Source: Treponema sp.
GTDB taxonomy: Bacteria > Spirochaetota > Spirochaetia > Treponematales > Treponemataceae
Reading direction: 5' to 3'
Assembly (NCBI GenBank): GCA_016296655.1
Contig: JAEDIW010000014.1
Coordinates: 1 to 49,376, forward strand
DNA: 49,376 nt
A model generated the notes under the pieces. That model saw only the letters and a program-made list of their open reading frames with translations, was not told the origin of the DNA and did no database searches. How positions within the stretch are numbered: position 1 is the first letter of the stretch; each line of letters begins with the position of its first letter. A program made the translations under genes and the position numbers. This document shows positions 9,230 to 17,715 of the stretch, piece after piece.

Positions 9230-10291
9230 TTAGCGGACTTTAAGGAACAAACCTACAAGGGCTACCGTTATCAAAAGCTGAATAATCATAAACTTTATCA
9301 AAACCTGAGTAGGCGACCATCCCCGATTCTTGCGCATGTGATCATGAAGCGGGAATCTTATTTTGTCAAAAAGATGAATATGGAAGAAGCGGATAAGGGC
9401 AACCTTAACAATCCCCATGCCTCCATTTACAAAGATGATTGATGAAGTTGCAAAAAACAGGAACGGATTTCCTGTAACCATTACGCATACACCAATAAAA
9501 AAACCAAGGGCACGGCTTCCTGCATCACCCATAAGAACTTCACTCGGATATGCATTATGCCACAAATATCCCATAAGGATTCCTGCTAAAGCAAAAGTCA
9601 GTACAGCCCAAGTAGCTCCAGTGGCCAAATGAGGAACCAAAAGATAAGCTGCTATAATTTTATGGCCAAAAACAAAATAAAACAGTGAACCTAAAGTAAT
9701 CAGGGCAATCAAAACAAGCGTAGAACTAAGACCGTCAACACCATCCGTACAATTTGTACTATTTATGGAAGCCCAAAGCAGAATTGAAGTCACAATAATA
9801 TAAACAGGACCTGAAACTTTCACAGACTTAGTAATGAACGGAAGCCAGACTGTGCTGCCATTTTTTTTCACAAGCAGATAATACAGCAGAAAAGCGGCTG
9901 AAACACTGATAATTAAATCCAGCAGACCTTTTCTATATTCGCCCCAGCTATTAACACTTCTGTCATCAAGAAATCCAGTAAGCATTGTCACCCAGGTAAG
10001 AAAAACCATCGACAGCTGCAGGGCATTCATAGGAGCAAGCAGAATGGAAAGCAGTACAAAAAAAGTGATAAAAATTGAGCCTGAACCTGTAGGCTTTCCC
10101 TTTGATATTTCTTTATTTAAAGTGAATTCACGCCCTCTGTCATGCGGTAAAAATACATAAAATTTTGGAAGGAAAATTTTTGTAATCAGAAACCCGGCAA
10201 ACAAAGCAATCGTGATAAGGACTGTATACGACGAAAACAAGCGTGCAGGTCCAAAATACAGTTCCAGAGAACTTCCAATGTAGTAAAGCAT
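9230..10291 (-). CDS. mraY: Phospho-N-acetylmuramoyl-pentapeptide transferase
   Basis: MraY (353 aa, about ten membrane segments) transfers phospho-MurNAc-pentapeptide to undecaprenyl phosphate, giving lipid I at the inner membrane. Landmarks in order: GKPTGSGS, TGFLDDRS (catalytic Asp pair), NSTNCTDGVDGLSS, LMGDAGSRALG and PLHDHMRKNRGWSP. The last motif is normally written HHH; here the middle residue is Asp. It stands alone, away from any mur/fts cluster. An SD GAGGA precedes the ATG. It is convergent with the lipoprotein gene, with no room for a conventional terminator between the stops. Confidence 0.95.
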   Translation of the reverse strand: MLYYIGSSLELYFGPARLFSSYTVLITIALFAGFLITKIFLPKFYVFLPHDRGREFTLNKEISKGKPTGSGSIFITFFVLLSILLAPMNALQLSMVFLTWVTMLTGFLDDRSVNSWGEYRKGLLDLIISVSAAFLLYYLLVKKNGSTVWLPFITKSVKVSGPVYIIVTSILLWASINSTNCTDGVDGLSSTLVLIALITLGSLFYFVFGHKIIAAYLLVPHLATGATWAVLTFALAGILMGYLWHNAYPSEVLMGDAGSRALGFFIGVCVMVTGNPFLFFATSSIIFVNGGMGIVKVALIRFFHIHLFDKIRFPLHDHMRKNRGWSPTQVLIKFMIIQLLITVALVGLFLKVR

Positions 10292-10394
10292 AAATCCTCG
10301 ATTTATAAACAGAAACCTTTAAAAACCTGCAGCTGCAAACCAGCATATAAACATGATTTGCAACTGTGCAGTTTCAAAAGCTTCTGAAAAAATA

Positions 10395-12023
10395 CTAGTG
10401 TTTAAAATGGCGTGTACCTGTAAATACCATGGCAATTCCAAGTTCATCACAGGCTTTGATGGAATCTTCGTCACGAATTGAACCGCCAGGCTGAACTATG
10501 GCTGTTATTCCATATTTTGCAGCTGCACGGACAGTATCATCAAATGGGAAGAATGCATCGCTAATCAAAACAGTTGCATTGTCACTGCTTGAAGTCAAAC
10601 CAGCTTTTACAACATTCTGGGCACGTTCCAAAGCCTGTTCAGCAGCCCAGATTCTGTTTGTTTGACCACATCCAATTCCAATTGCAGCCTGATCCTTTAT
10701 TACCAGAATTGCATTTGACTTTGCAAACATTGCAATCGTCATGCCGAATGCCATTTCGTTAATCTGCGATGGAGCAGGCTTTGCCTTCGTAACAACATCC
10801 CATTTTTCAAACAATTTATTATCATTGCTTTGAATAAGGAATCCGCCGTCAACAGATAAATAACTGTGAGTATCTTCAGCAGGAATTTCTGCAACAACAA
10901 GCCGAAGATTCTTCTTGGCAGCAAAAACCTTCAAAGCTTCATCTGTAAAACCTGGAGCCACAATCACTTCAAGGAAACATTTAGACATTTCCAGTGCAGC
11001 TTCTTCGTCAATTACAGAACTACAGCCTACAATTCCTCCAAAAATTGAAGTAGAATCACAGTTATAAGTTTTCTTATATGAATCAAGAACATTTTTTCCA
11101 AGAGCTGCACCACAAGGCGTGTTGTGTTTTAATGCAATTGTAAATACACTGCCTGCAGCAGAAGCAAAATTTGCAACTACAGCATTTCCTTCGGTATCAA
11201 CTCCACTTACAGGTTCAGCATTTTTAATAAAACGGGAATATGCACAAACACCTTTCCACGCAACATCCAAATCACGGATATTATTGTAAGAAAGTTCCTT
11301 CCCCTGAAGCTGTTTCATACCTCCAAAAGCACCTTTGTAATCAGCTGTAGTGTACAGGCAGGCACTCTGATGACCATTTTCACCATAGCGCAAAGCCTGC
11401 TGTTTTTTCAAAGAAAGGACATAATGCTCAGGATACTCATTTTCACCTGACTCTCCAAGCATAAAGCGGGAAATTGCAGCATCATAAGCAGCTGTAAGAT
11501 TAAATACCTTCCCTGCAAGCTTGCGGCGGAATTCAATAGAAACACTACCGCTCTTTATTTCCTGAATTGCATCGGCATAATCAGCAGGATCTGTAAGAAC
11601 CAGAACATCCTGATGATTTTTTGCAGCTGCACGCAGCATCGTAGGTCCACCAATATCAATAAATTCAACAGTATCATCAAAAGAAAGATTAGCCTGGACT
11701 TTTTCAAAGAATGGATACAGATTAACGCAAACCAAATCTATAGGATGTACGCAAAGTTCTTCCAGTTTTGCTATATGAGCCGCATTGTCACGGCGGGCAA
11801 GGATTCCTGCATGAATAGCCGGATGCAAAGTTTTTACACGCCCATCAAGACATTCTGGAAAATTAGTGACAGAACTTACATCAATAACCGGAATATTATT
11901 CTGGGTTAAATAAGCAGCAGTTCCACCAGTAGAAAGAATTTCCCACCCAGATTCATTTAAAAACGAAGCAAGTTCAAGCACTCCTTCTTTTTTAAAAACG
12001 CTGATAACAGCTCTTTTCTTCAT
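10395..12023 (-). CDS. purH: Bifunctional AICAR formyltransferase / IMP cyclohydrolase
   Basis: PurH (542 aa) carries out the last two steps of purine synthesis, formylating AICAR with 10-formyl-THF and cyclising FAICAR to IMP. The N-terminal methylglyoxal-synthase-like cyclohydrolase domain (1 to about 150) has ILSTGGTAAYL, TNFPECLDGRVKTLHPAIHAG and LVCVNLYPF. The C-terminal formyltransferase domain has LRYGENGHQSA, KELSYNN, the Lys-His catalytic motif ALKHNTPCGAA and the late SDAFFPFDD and VQPGGSIRDE. SD AGGAG lies 9 bases before the ATG. A promoter overlapping the terminator of the upstream sugar operon drives it. Confidence 0.97.
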   Translation of the reverse strand: MKKRAVISVFKKEGVLELASFLNESGWEILSTGGTAAYLTQNNIPVIDVSSVTNFPECLDGRVKTLHPAIHAGILARRDNAAHIAKLEELCVHPIDLVCVNLYPFFEKVQANLSFDDTVEFIDIGGPTMLRAAAKNHQDVLVLTDPADYADAIQEIKSGSVSIEFRRKLAGKVFNLTAAYDAAISRFMLGESGENEYPEHYVLSLKKQQALRYGENGHQSACLYTTADYKGAFGGMKQLQGKELSYNNIRDLDVAWKGVCAYSRFIKNAEPVSGVDTEGNAVVANFASAAGSVFTIALKHNTPCGAALGKNVLDSYKKTYNCDSTSIFGGIVGCSSVIDEEAALEMSKCFLEVIVAPGFTDEALKVFAAKKNLRLVVAEIPAEDTHSYLSVDGGFLIQSNDNKLFEKWDVVTKAKPAPSQINEMAFGMTIAMFAKSNAILVIKDQAAIGIGCGQTNRIWAAEQALERAQNVVKAGLTSSSDNATVLISDAFFPFDDTVRAAAKYGITAIVQPGGSIRDEDSIKACDELGIAMVFTGTRHFKH

Positions 12024-12058
12024 AAAGACCTACTCCTATACACTTTAAAGGATAGTGT

Positions 12059-12102
12059 ATAATAACAAAAAACCCCACTGTTTTCAATGCAGCAGGGTTT
12101 TT
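12059..12102 (-). promoter_or_regulatory. purH promoter overlapping the sugar-operon terminator
   Basis: On the minus strand, TTGAAA (12087-12082), 17 bases, TATTAT (12064-12059). The -35 box and spacer lie inside the hairpin that ends the upstream transporter operon (AAAACCC...GGGTTTT, about 12066-12102, followed by a T run in minus-strand reading). An additional inverted repeat TATACACT/AGTGTATA (12037-12061) sits over the predicted start of transcription. Confidence 0.55.
12066..12102 (-). terminator. Terminator of the sugar ABC operon
   Basis: A stem of AAAACCC(CACTG)/(CAGCA)GGGTTTT with a nine-base loop is followed, in minus-strand reading, by TTTTTT. It begins about 40 bases after the stop of the last permease gene. 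Confidence 0.75.
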
Positions 12103-12142
12103 AGTTGTTTTGATCTATATTCCCGAAAGATTCCCAAAAGAA

Positions 12143-13024
12143 TCAACCTTTCCGGGATTCGTAAACTTCAGCACCACCAATAAAATACTTTGACAAAGCA
12201 CCAAACAGAATGAACATAGGGATTGAAGCAAGTAATGCACAAGCCATCATAGCTCCTTCATCAGTCTGTTTTTCTTCACTGAATTTTGTAATGTACAGCG
12301 GAATTGTCTTCATTTTTTCGCTTTGAGCAACAAGTAAAGGCCACAGCAAGTTATCCCACTGGTTTCTGAAAGAAAGAATGCCCAGAGTTGAAATAACCGG
12401 AGTACAGTTAGGCAGAACAATATTTGAATAAATCTTAAGTTCATTCAAACCATCTACACGGGCAGCATCAAGATATTCAGCAGGGAAAGTAATTAAATAC
12501 TGGCGCATCTGAAAAACACCAAAGGCAGAAACCAGGAACGGAATTATCATACCCTGATATGTATTCATCATGCCAAGTTTGCTTACAACCATGTACAAAG
12601 GAATCATTATAGCTTCAAAAGGAATCATCATAGTTGCCATAATTGACATAAAAATCAATTCACGTGATTTAAATTTGAATTTAGACAAACCATAACCGCA
12701 CAAAGAAGCCATCAAAACAGTAGTAACTGAACATGTAACTGCAACAACCAGCGAATTTACAAGATTGCGCATAAAAACAGGGTTCGCATTATTTCCAAAA
12801 ATTGCCTTCTGAAAATTTGTAAAGAACGTCCTTGATTCAGTAGTAAAATAATTTTTGGACGGAATCCAGTTAAACGGCATGGACAAAATCTGCTTTGCAT
12901 CCATAAAAGAAGCAACAAACATGAACACAATAGGCATTACTGTGAACATAAATACAATCAGCAGACAAAACCATGCAAAAATTTCACCAAGCCCTACACG
13001 GCCAACATATTTATTTGTATTCAT
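12143..13024 (-). CDS. Carbohydrate ABC transporter permease (MalG/UgpE type)
   Basis: This inner-membrane permease (293 aa, six predicted membrane segments) is the second permease of a CUT1-family sugar importer. The coupling-helix (EAA) motif EYLDAARVDGLNELKIYSNIVLP sits in the usual place for contact with the ATPase. The C-terminus AEVYESRKG resembles other MalG-like proteins. SD GGAGGAA lies just before the ATG. It begins 12 bases after the stop of the first permease gene and ends before a terminator. No ATPase gene (MsmK/MalK/UgpC type) is in the operon, so a shared ATPase encoded elsewhere is likely. Substrate cannot be read from the sequence. Confidence 0.93.
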   Translation of the reverse strand: MNTNKYVGRVGLGEIFAWFCLLIVFMFTVMPIVFMFVASFMDAKQILSMPFNWIPSKNYFTTESRTFFTNFQKAIFGNNANPVFMRNLVNSLVVAVTCSVTTVLMASLCGYGLSKFKFKSRELIFMSIMATMMIPFEAIMIPLYMVVSKLGMMNTYQGMIIPFLVSAFGVFQMRQYLITFPAEYLDAARVDGLNELKIYSNIVLPNCTPVISTLGILSFRNQWDNLLWPLLVAQSEKMKTIPLYITKFSEEKQTDEGAMMACALLASIPMFILFGALSKYFIGGAEVYESRKG

Positions 13025-13036
13025 ATTTCCTCCGTA

Positions 13037-13963
13037 TCAATAATCAACATCATCAGTTTTTGAAACTTTAAACTGCAGGTATGTAAATAACAGCATAATT
13101 ACAAACAATATAATTGACATTGCAGAAGCACGGCCAAGTTTACCATTACGGATTCCTGTAAAATAAATATTCATCGTAATGACATCAATCGGCTGACGGG
13201 CAGCACCGTTCTGAACAAACATATACTGTGTACTGAATGTTTTTAAGCACTGAAGCATTGCCATAATTGAAACAAGAACAACTGTAGGCTTTAAAAGCGG
13301 CAGCGTAATGTGCCAGAAAGTATGCCATTTGCTAGAGCCGTCAACAGTTGCAGCTTCATAAATTGAAGGCGGAATTGCAGCAAGCCCTGTAATAAACAGA
13401 ATTACAAAATAGCCGATGTATTTCCAGAAATATACAATCATCGTTGAAACTTGAAGCATGGAATTGCTTGTAAGCCAGCGGTAATCAGTTCCAGAAGTAA
13501 ATAAAACAGCATTTGAAATTTGATTTACAAGACCTCGAGGATCAAACATAATCATCCATATTGAAGCAGCAACTACAGAAGACAAAACAGCAGGCATATA
13601 ATAAGAAATCTGAAAAAATCCTTTCTGTTTTGGACTTCTAAGCTGCATAAGAAGAACTGCAATAATAAGTGAAAGAACAACCATTGGAACAAAAGTTCCG
13701 AATGTAAAAATAACAGTTGCCCTTATAGAATTGAGCAAAGAAAAACCACCATTGCTCTGTGTAAAAAGATAAATGTAATTCTTTAATCCAACAAACTGAG
13801 AAGTACGGGCAATTGCCTGCCGATTTGTCAAACTTGTGATAATGGCATTTATAATCGGATAAAAGCTGAAAACTGCAAAAAACACCAAACATGGAAGCGT
13901 AAAAGCAAATCCCCATCGTGCCTGTTTTTGTTCAATACTATATTTTTTTTCCTTTTTCGGCAT
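13037..13963 (-). CDS. Sugar ABC transporter permease (MalF/UgpA type)
   Basis: This is the first permease (308 aa, six predicted membrane segments) of the importer. The EAA motif is SIYEAATVDGSSKWHTFWHITLPLLKP near residue 210. The short cytoplasmic N-terminus MPKKEKKYSIEQKQARWG precedes the first helix, and the protein lacks the extra N-terminal helices of E. coli MalF, which is typical for Gram-positive and spirochaete CUT1 systems. It follows the binding-protein gene after a 135-base spacer containing a stable hairpin, and is followed 12 bases later by the partner permease. Confidence 0.93.
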   Translation of the reverse strand: MPKKEKKYSIEQKQARWGFAFTLPCLVFFAVFSFYPIINAIITSLTNRQAIARTSQFVGLKNYIYLFTQSNGGFSLLNSIRATVIFTFGTFVPMVVLSLIIAVLLMQLRSPKQKGFFQISYYMPAVLSSVVAASIWMIMFDPRGLVNQISNAVLFTSGTDYRWLTSNSMLQVSTMIVYFWKYIGYFVILFITGLAAIPPSIYEAATVDGSSKWHTFWHITLPLLKPTVVLVSIMAMLQCLKTFSTQYMFVQNGAARQPIDVITMNIYFTGIRNGKLGRASAMSIILFVIMLLFTYLQFKVSKTDDVDY

Positions 13964-14002
13964 ACAACAAATCCTTCTTCTGTATTTTCCTTCTATAAAG
14001 AA

Positions 14003-14028
14003 GGCTGCTGCAACAGCATACAGCAGCC
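14003..14028 (-). terminator. Hairpin between binding-protein and permease genes
   Basis: A perfect 8-bp stem, GGCTGCTG/CAGCAGCC with a ten-base loop, stands in the intra-operon spacer. In minus-strand reading it is followed by a weak T-rich stretch (TTCTTTATA). It may partly stop transcription or protect the upstream mRNA, giving more binding protein than permease. Confidence 0.55.
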
Positions 14029-14098
14029 CACATTTTCAATTCAAAAAAAATGAATTATAAGACTTCTAAAAAATCATTACACTTTTTCAGAAACTTTC

Positions 14099-15382
14099 TT
14101 ATTCTTCAATCAATTCCTGAACTGTTTTCTTCAACTGCTTGTAAGCATCTTCAGGAGAAACTTTCTGAAGCATTACAGCCTGAACAGCAGTTCCCAAAGC
14201 ACTCTGAATTGCAGAAGAGTTTGAACCGTAATAAACAATGTGACCGCGTTTCATATCATCAGCAAAAACTTTTGAATACGGCAGAGATTTGTATGTATCA
14301 CTGTTCAAAAGTGCATTTGTTGGCTGAATGATGTTAACTTCTTTCAGATATTCTTCACCGTGGCTGAGCATGTAGCCAATCAAAGCCCATGAAGCTTCCT
14401 GTTCTTCTTTAGAAGCATCTGAACTAACCATGTAGTAATGTCCATAATAGCAGGCTGCAACATCTTTTTTTGCATCCTTGAATTTTGGATAAGGAATTAC
14501 AGCCCAGTCGTTGCTGTTGTAGAATGCAGGATTGTCATGCTTAATGCGAGCTTCCTGATAAAGACCTGTTGAACACATTGCAATGTCACCATTGTCTTTG
14601 TTAAATGCAGAACGAGCTGCTGTATAAGTTGGTGAACCCAGGTTCTTTCCGTTAGGACCCCACTGCTGCAGGAAAGTCAAAACTTTTATCCATGCATCTT
14701 TGCCGACAATCGCTTCTTTTCCATCTGCACTTACAAGCTGTCCGCCAAGCTGTTCAACCATAGGAACAGTATTTTCAAGATAGTATTTGTAGCGGAAGTC
14801 ATAACCACGGCGTTTAAGGATGTTTCCATCGCGCAGAGCAATTTTTTCAGAAACAGCCATCATGTCTTCCCAGGTTTTCGGCAAATCTTTTTCAGGATCA
14901 AGACCAGCTGCACGGAAAACTTTTTTGTTTACAAAAATAGACCAGTTTGTAAGCTCAAGAGGCAGACCGTAAATCTTTTTGTTCATAGTTACAGGCTCAA
15001 GCATATTTGGAGCATAAGCATTGATTACATCATTTGCATTTTTGTAACCGGCAGCCTTATAGTTCATTGGAGCTACGCGACCAGCCATAATGTACGGATA
15101 TTCATCGTTGATGGAAAGATTGAACATTGTAGGACCTTTACCGGCAGCAAAAGCTGTCTGAATCAATTCAATCAACTTTGTAGAACTCTGACGGGTAACA
15201 TTTACAGTTACATTTGGATGTGTAGCAGTAAATTCCTTAATATAACGGTCTTCAAGCTTCTGGCGGTTTGCATCCTCATGTGTCCAGAATTCAATCGTTA
15301 CTTTCTTCGCTTTAGCAGCAAAAACAGACACTGGTGCAAGAAATGCAACAGCTGCTGCGGCCATAACAACAATTTTTTTCAT
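14099..15382 (-). CDS. Extracellular sugar-binding protein of ABC importer
   Basis: This is a family 1 solute-binding protein (427 aa). A cleavable Sec signal, MKKIVVMAAAAVAFLAPVSVFA followed by AKAKK, rather than a lipobox suggests a periplasmic protein. The mature part shows TIEFWTHEDANRQKLEDRYI, FNLSINDEYPYIMAGRVAP, YGLPLELTNWSIFVNKKVF and DIAMCSTGLYQEARI, typical of the glycerol-3-phosphate/sugar-binding UgpB-MalE group. I choose the ATG at 15382, which has a strong AGGAGG 5 bases upstream, over an unsupported in-frame ATG 180 bases earlier. It is the first gene of the importer operon. A palindrome sits between the promoter boxes and a second in the leader. Confidence 0.93.
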   Translation of the reverse strand: MKKIVVMAAAAVAFLAPVSVFAAKAKKVTIEFWTHEDANRQKLEDRYIKEFTATHPNVTVNVTRQSSTKLIELIQTAFAAGKGPTMFNLSINDEYPYIMAGRVAPMNYKAAGYKNANDVINAYAPNMLEPVTMNKKIYGLPLELTNWSIFVNKKVFRAAGLDPEKDLPKTWEDMMAVSEKIALRDGNILKRRGYDFRYKYYLENTVPMVEQLGGQLVSADGKEAIVGKDAWIKVLTFLQQWGPNGKNLGSPTYTAARSAFNKDNGDIAMCSTGLYQEARIKHDNPAFYNSNDWAVIPYPKFKDAKKDVAACYYGHYYMVSSDASKEEQEASWALIGYMLSHGEEYLKEVNIIQPTNALLNSDTYKSLPYSKVFADDMKRGHIVYYGSNSSAIQSALGTAVQAVMLQKVSPEDAYKQLKKTVQELIEE

Positions 15383-15464
15383 ATTTCCTCCTAAATTAAG
15401 AACAAATTTTAAGGGTTTTTGCAATCTGCAAAAACCAAACTTAACTAACCTTAAGCTACTTTTA

Positions 15465-15493
15465 ATCGTAAAACAGGAAATTCTGTTTTGCAA
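15465..15493 (-). promoter_or_regulatory. Sugar operon promoter with operator-like palindrome
   Basis: In minus-strand reading, TTGCAA (15493-15488), 17 bases, TACGAT (15470-15465). The spacer contains AAAACAG-aattt(c)-CTGTTTT, a 7-bp inverted repeat (15470-15489), placed where a repressor would block RNA polymerase. The leader of about 75 bases carries the second palindrome at 15414-15436. Confidence 0.55.
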
Positions 15494-15587
15494 GAAAATA
15501 GTTTTTTGTAAAACAGCTATAATTATTGAAAAAATGCGATTTGACCTATGATAAAGAAACATTGACTAGTGGGGAAAACTAAACAGG

Positions 15588-15700
15588 GGCTATCCTTTTT
15601 GAAGTTTTATACAACTTCCAGAACAGCCACTTTGACGGAAAGTGCAGACTAATCGCTTCAAACGCTAATCAGCATTTCCCTAAAAATACGAAAAATACAA
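15588..15700. repeat. Dispersed intergenic repeat, two-part
   Basis: The left part (15588-15628) matches the start of the window: GGGCTATCC, TTTTTGAAGTT-ttata-AACTTC, ACAGCC. The right part (15630-15700: GACGGAAAGTGC, TAATC, CTTCAA, ATCAGCA, TCCCTAAA) matches 43211-43263 next to trxA almost base for base, with variable bases inside. Confidence 0.65.
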
Positions 15701-15706
15701 AAAACC

Positions 15707-15736
15707 TTGACGTTTTTATTGATACAGCAGTATTTT
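15707..15736 (+). promoter_or_regulatory. Promoter giving a predicted leaderless mRNA (TSCPD protein)
   Basis: TTGACG (15707-15712), 18 bases, TATTTT (15731-15736), then 6 bases to the ATG at 15743. No Shine-Dalgarno sequence is present. An in-frame TTG start at 15707 would coincide with the -35 box and is therefore unlikely. Confidence 0.55.
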
Positions 15737-15742
15737 ACTTTT

Positions 15743-15991
15743 ATGAAAAACATTAATTACAACACAACAGGAACCTGCGCACGTATCATTCACTTTACAA
15801 AAACTGATGACGGACGCATAACAAACGTAAGCTTTGAAGGCGGATGCAACGGAAATTTAAAAGCAATTTCCAAACTTGTAGACGGCATGACAGCCCAGGA
15901 AATCCATGACAAACTTGCAGGCAATATCTGCGGAAACAAGGCAACCAGCTGCGCAGATCAGCTTGCAAAAGCAGTAATGTCGGCAGAATAA
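15743..15991 (+). CDS. Small TSCPD-domain protein
   Basis: This is a compact protein of 82 aa matching the stand-alone TSCPD family. It has conserved cysteines in GTCARIIHF, FEGGCNGNLKAI, NICGNKATSCADQLA and a short C-terminal helix. Related domains occur at the C-terminus of some vitamin-B12-dependent ribonucleotide reductases, where they are thought to bind metal; the role of the stand-alone version is not established. The length fits the family. The ATG lies 6 bases after a -10 box. It faces the nhaC gene, with a repeat-type hairpin between. Confidence 0.85.
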   Translation: MKNINYNTTGTCARIIHFTKTDDGRITNVSFEGGCNGNLKAISKLVDGMTAQEIHDKLAGNICGNKATSCADQLAKAVMSAE

Positions 15992-16011
15992 GTAAAAGCC
16001 ACAAAAAACAT

Positions 16012-16040
16012 GGGGCCGTCCATTCTTTTTAGACAGCCCC
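16012..16040. terminator. Hairpin between convergent genes (repeat family)
   Basis: GGGGCCGTC and GACAGCCCC pair around an 11-base loop, with one mismatch. It lies between the stops of the TSCPD gene and nhaC. There is no long T run on either strand. The arms belong to the GGCTGTCC/GGACAGCC repeat family. Confidence 0.55.
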
Positions 16041-16054
16041 ACACAGATAGAAAA

Positions 16055-17665
16055 TCAGTCTTTAAAAACTTTTGGCAGAATCCCAAAACCAGAAGCAAAA
16101 ACAATCAAGTCAGTAATCCAGCAGAAAGCAAGACTCTGCGTAAGACCTCCAATAAGGAAGCCGCAGAATGAACATACAGCTACAAAAGCAACATAAGGCA
16201 GCTGAGTTGCAACATGTTCCAGATGCGGACAACTTGCTCCAGTTGAAGACAAAATCGTCGTGTCAGAAATAGGTGAAGCATGGTCACCCCAAACCGCACC
16301 ACTCAAAACAGAAGTTACAGCTATCATGGCAGCCTTTACAAGTTCTGCCTGACCAAATCCATTGCCAGCAGCAAGCCCCGTAACAATCGGCATTGCAAGC
16401 GGAATCATAATTCCAAAAGTTCCCCAGCTTGTTCCAGTTGCAAAAGCAATCAGCGCACTTAAAATGAACAAAATCGGAGGCAAAAGACCTACAGGGAATC
16501 CACCATCACTGACAGCCGCAGAAAGATAAATTCCAAGCCCCAGACCACCTTCCGAACGCGGTGATTTAATAATCGTTCCAATCGACCATGCCATCGTAAG
16601 AATTATAAGGGCAGGAACCATACTCTTAATTCCATCCCGCAAAGCTTCCCCAGATTCCTGCAAAGTCATAAGACCGCGCACAAGATAGAAAATATAAGTC
16701 AGAGCAATCGTAAGAATTATTGAATAACACAGCGCAACAGAGGAGTCCGCATTGTTAAAAGCCTGCCCAAAAGAAGTTGATGCAACAGCCTGAGCAAAAC
16801 TCGTAATTTTTTCACCATCAATTGAACCAAGCCATGTTGTTACAGGAAAAAACACAACAGCACTAGCAATAAGAACTACAATCGGAAAAAGCATGTCAAC
16901 AGGCTTTGCCCTGGACTCAACAGCCTCACGGACATTTCCACTTACAGCCCCGTACTTTTCTTCGTTATAAAAAATCCCTTCTTTAGCAAGAGCTTCTGAA
17001 GCTTTCATAGGACCAAAATCCCGCTTGAACAGAATTACGCACAAAACCATTAGAAGCGTCGTAAGAGCATAAAGATTAAACGGAATAGACCGGATGAAAA
17101 AACTAAGCTCAGACATTCCAAGTTTGTCAAAACCTTCAGAATCACGGACAATTGACATTACAGTTACAACCCAGCTGGAAATAGGAGCCAGAATGCACAC
17201 AGGCGCCGCAGTAGAATCCAAAATGTAGGCAAGCTTTGCACGTGAAGTTTTTGACTTATCAGAAATAGGACGCATTACAGTTCCCACCGACAGGGAATTA
17301 AAATAATCGTCAATAAAAATAATAACCCCAAAAATAAATGTCATTATCTGGCTTCCACGGCTGCTTTTCAGTTTTGAAGAAGCCCAACGCCCAAAAGCCC
17401 CTGCAGAACCTGTTTTCGTAAGCATGCCAACAAGTCCGCCAAGCAGCGCACAGAACAGGAAAATGCGGATATTCCAGCCGTCAGCAAGCGAACCTGCCAG
17501 CAAGTCTGAAATATTCATCAAAGCCATAGCAGGATTTCCACCGCCTGTAATCAGCGCCCCGGACAAAATCCCCAAAAACAAAGAAACTACGACATCCTTT
17601 GTGGCAAACGCCAGAACAATCGTAAGCACAGGAGGAACAATTCCCAAAAGACCATAGTGTTCCAT
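16055..17665 (-). CDS. Na+/H+ antiporter, NhaC family
   Basis: This polytopic membrane protein (536 aa, about 11-12 hydrophobic segments) belongs to the NhaC/arginine-ornithine antiporter-like superfamily. Signature stretches are IFIDDYFNSLSVG near residue 120, GTSWGTFGIMIPLAMPIV in the second half, and WGDHASPISDTTILSSTGASC, which is characteristic of NhaC. It would exchange Na+ for H+ (some relatives exchange malate/lactate or other organic ions, so the substrate is a family-level guess). SD GGAGAGAGG lies 6 bases before the ATG. It is transcribed away from the 17930 gene across a structured spacer. Confidence 0.92.
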   Translation of the reverse strand: MEHYGLLGIVPPVLTIVLAFATKDVVVSLFLGILSGALITGGGNPAMALMNISDLLAGSLADGWNIRIFLFCALLGGLVGMLTKTGSAGAFGRWASSKLKSSRGSQIMTFIFGVIIFIDDYFNSLSVGTVMRPISDKSKTSRAKLAYILDSTAAPVCILAPISSWVVTVMSIVRDSEGFDKLGMSELSFFIRSIPFNLYALTTLLMVLCVILFKRDFGPMKASEALAKEGIFYNEEKYGAVSGNVREAVESRAKPVDMLFPIVVLIASAVVFFPVTTWLGSIDGEKITSFAQAVASTSFGQAFNNADSSVALCYSIILTIALTYIFYLVRGLMTLQESGEALRDGIKSMVPALIILTMAWSIGTIIKSPRSEGGLGLGIYLSAAVSDGGFPVGLLPPILFILSALIAFATGTSWGTFGIMIPLAMPIVTGLAAGNGFGQAELVKAAMIAVTSVLSGAVWGDHASPISDTTILSSTGASCPHLEHVATQLPYVAFVAVCSFCGFLIGGLTQSLAFCWITDLIVFASGFGILPKVFKD

Positions 17666-17715
17666 TTTTTAACCTCTCTCCAAAAAATTGTTTTTTAAAG
17701 CTTTTTCAGGGCGGC

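Larger units (their letters stand above)
15383..15706. other. Control region of the sugar operon plus repeat
   Basis: This spacer of more than 300 bases holds, from left to right, the leader of the binding-protein gene with a perfect palindrome GGTTTTTGCA/TGCAAAAACC (15414-15436), the promoter with an internal palindrome (15465-15493), an AT-rich stretch, and a dispersed repeat (15588-15700). I see no gene in it. Confidence 0.6.

Noticed and set aside
9191..9442. 83-residue plus-strand frame overlapping the mraY 3' end
   Set aside because: It lies almost wholly over well-supported mraY on the other strand, and lacks a ribosome site.
15382..15562. 60-residue N-terminal extension of the sugar-binding protein
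   Set aside because: It would bury a perfect signal peptide and cross the promoter and palindromes; the strong ribosome site is at 15382.
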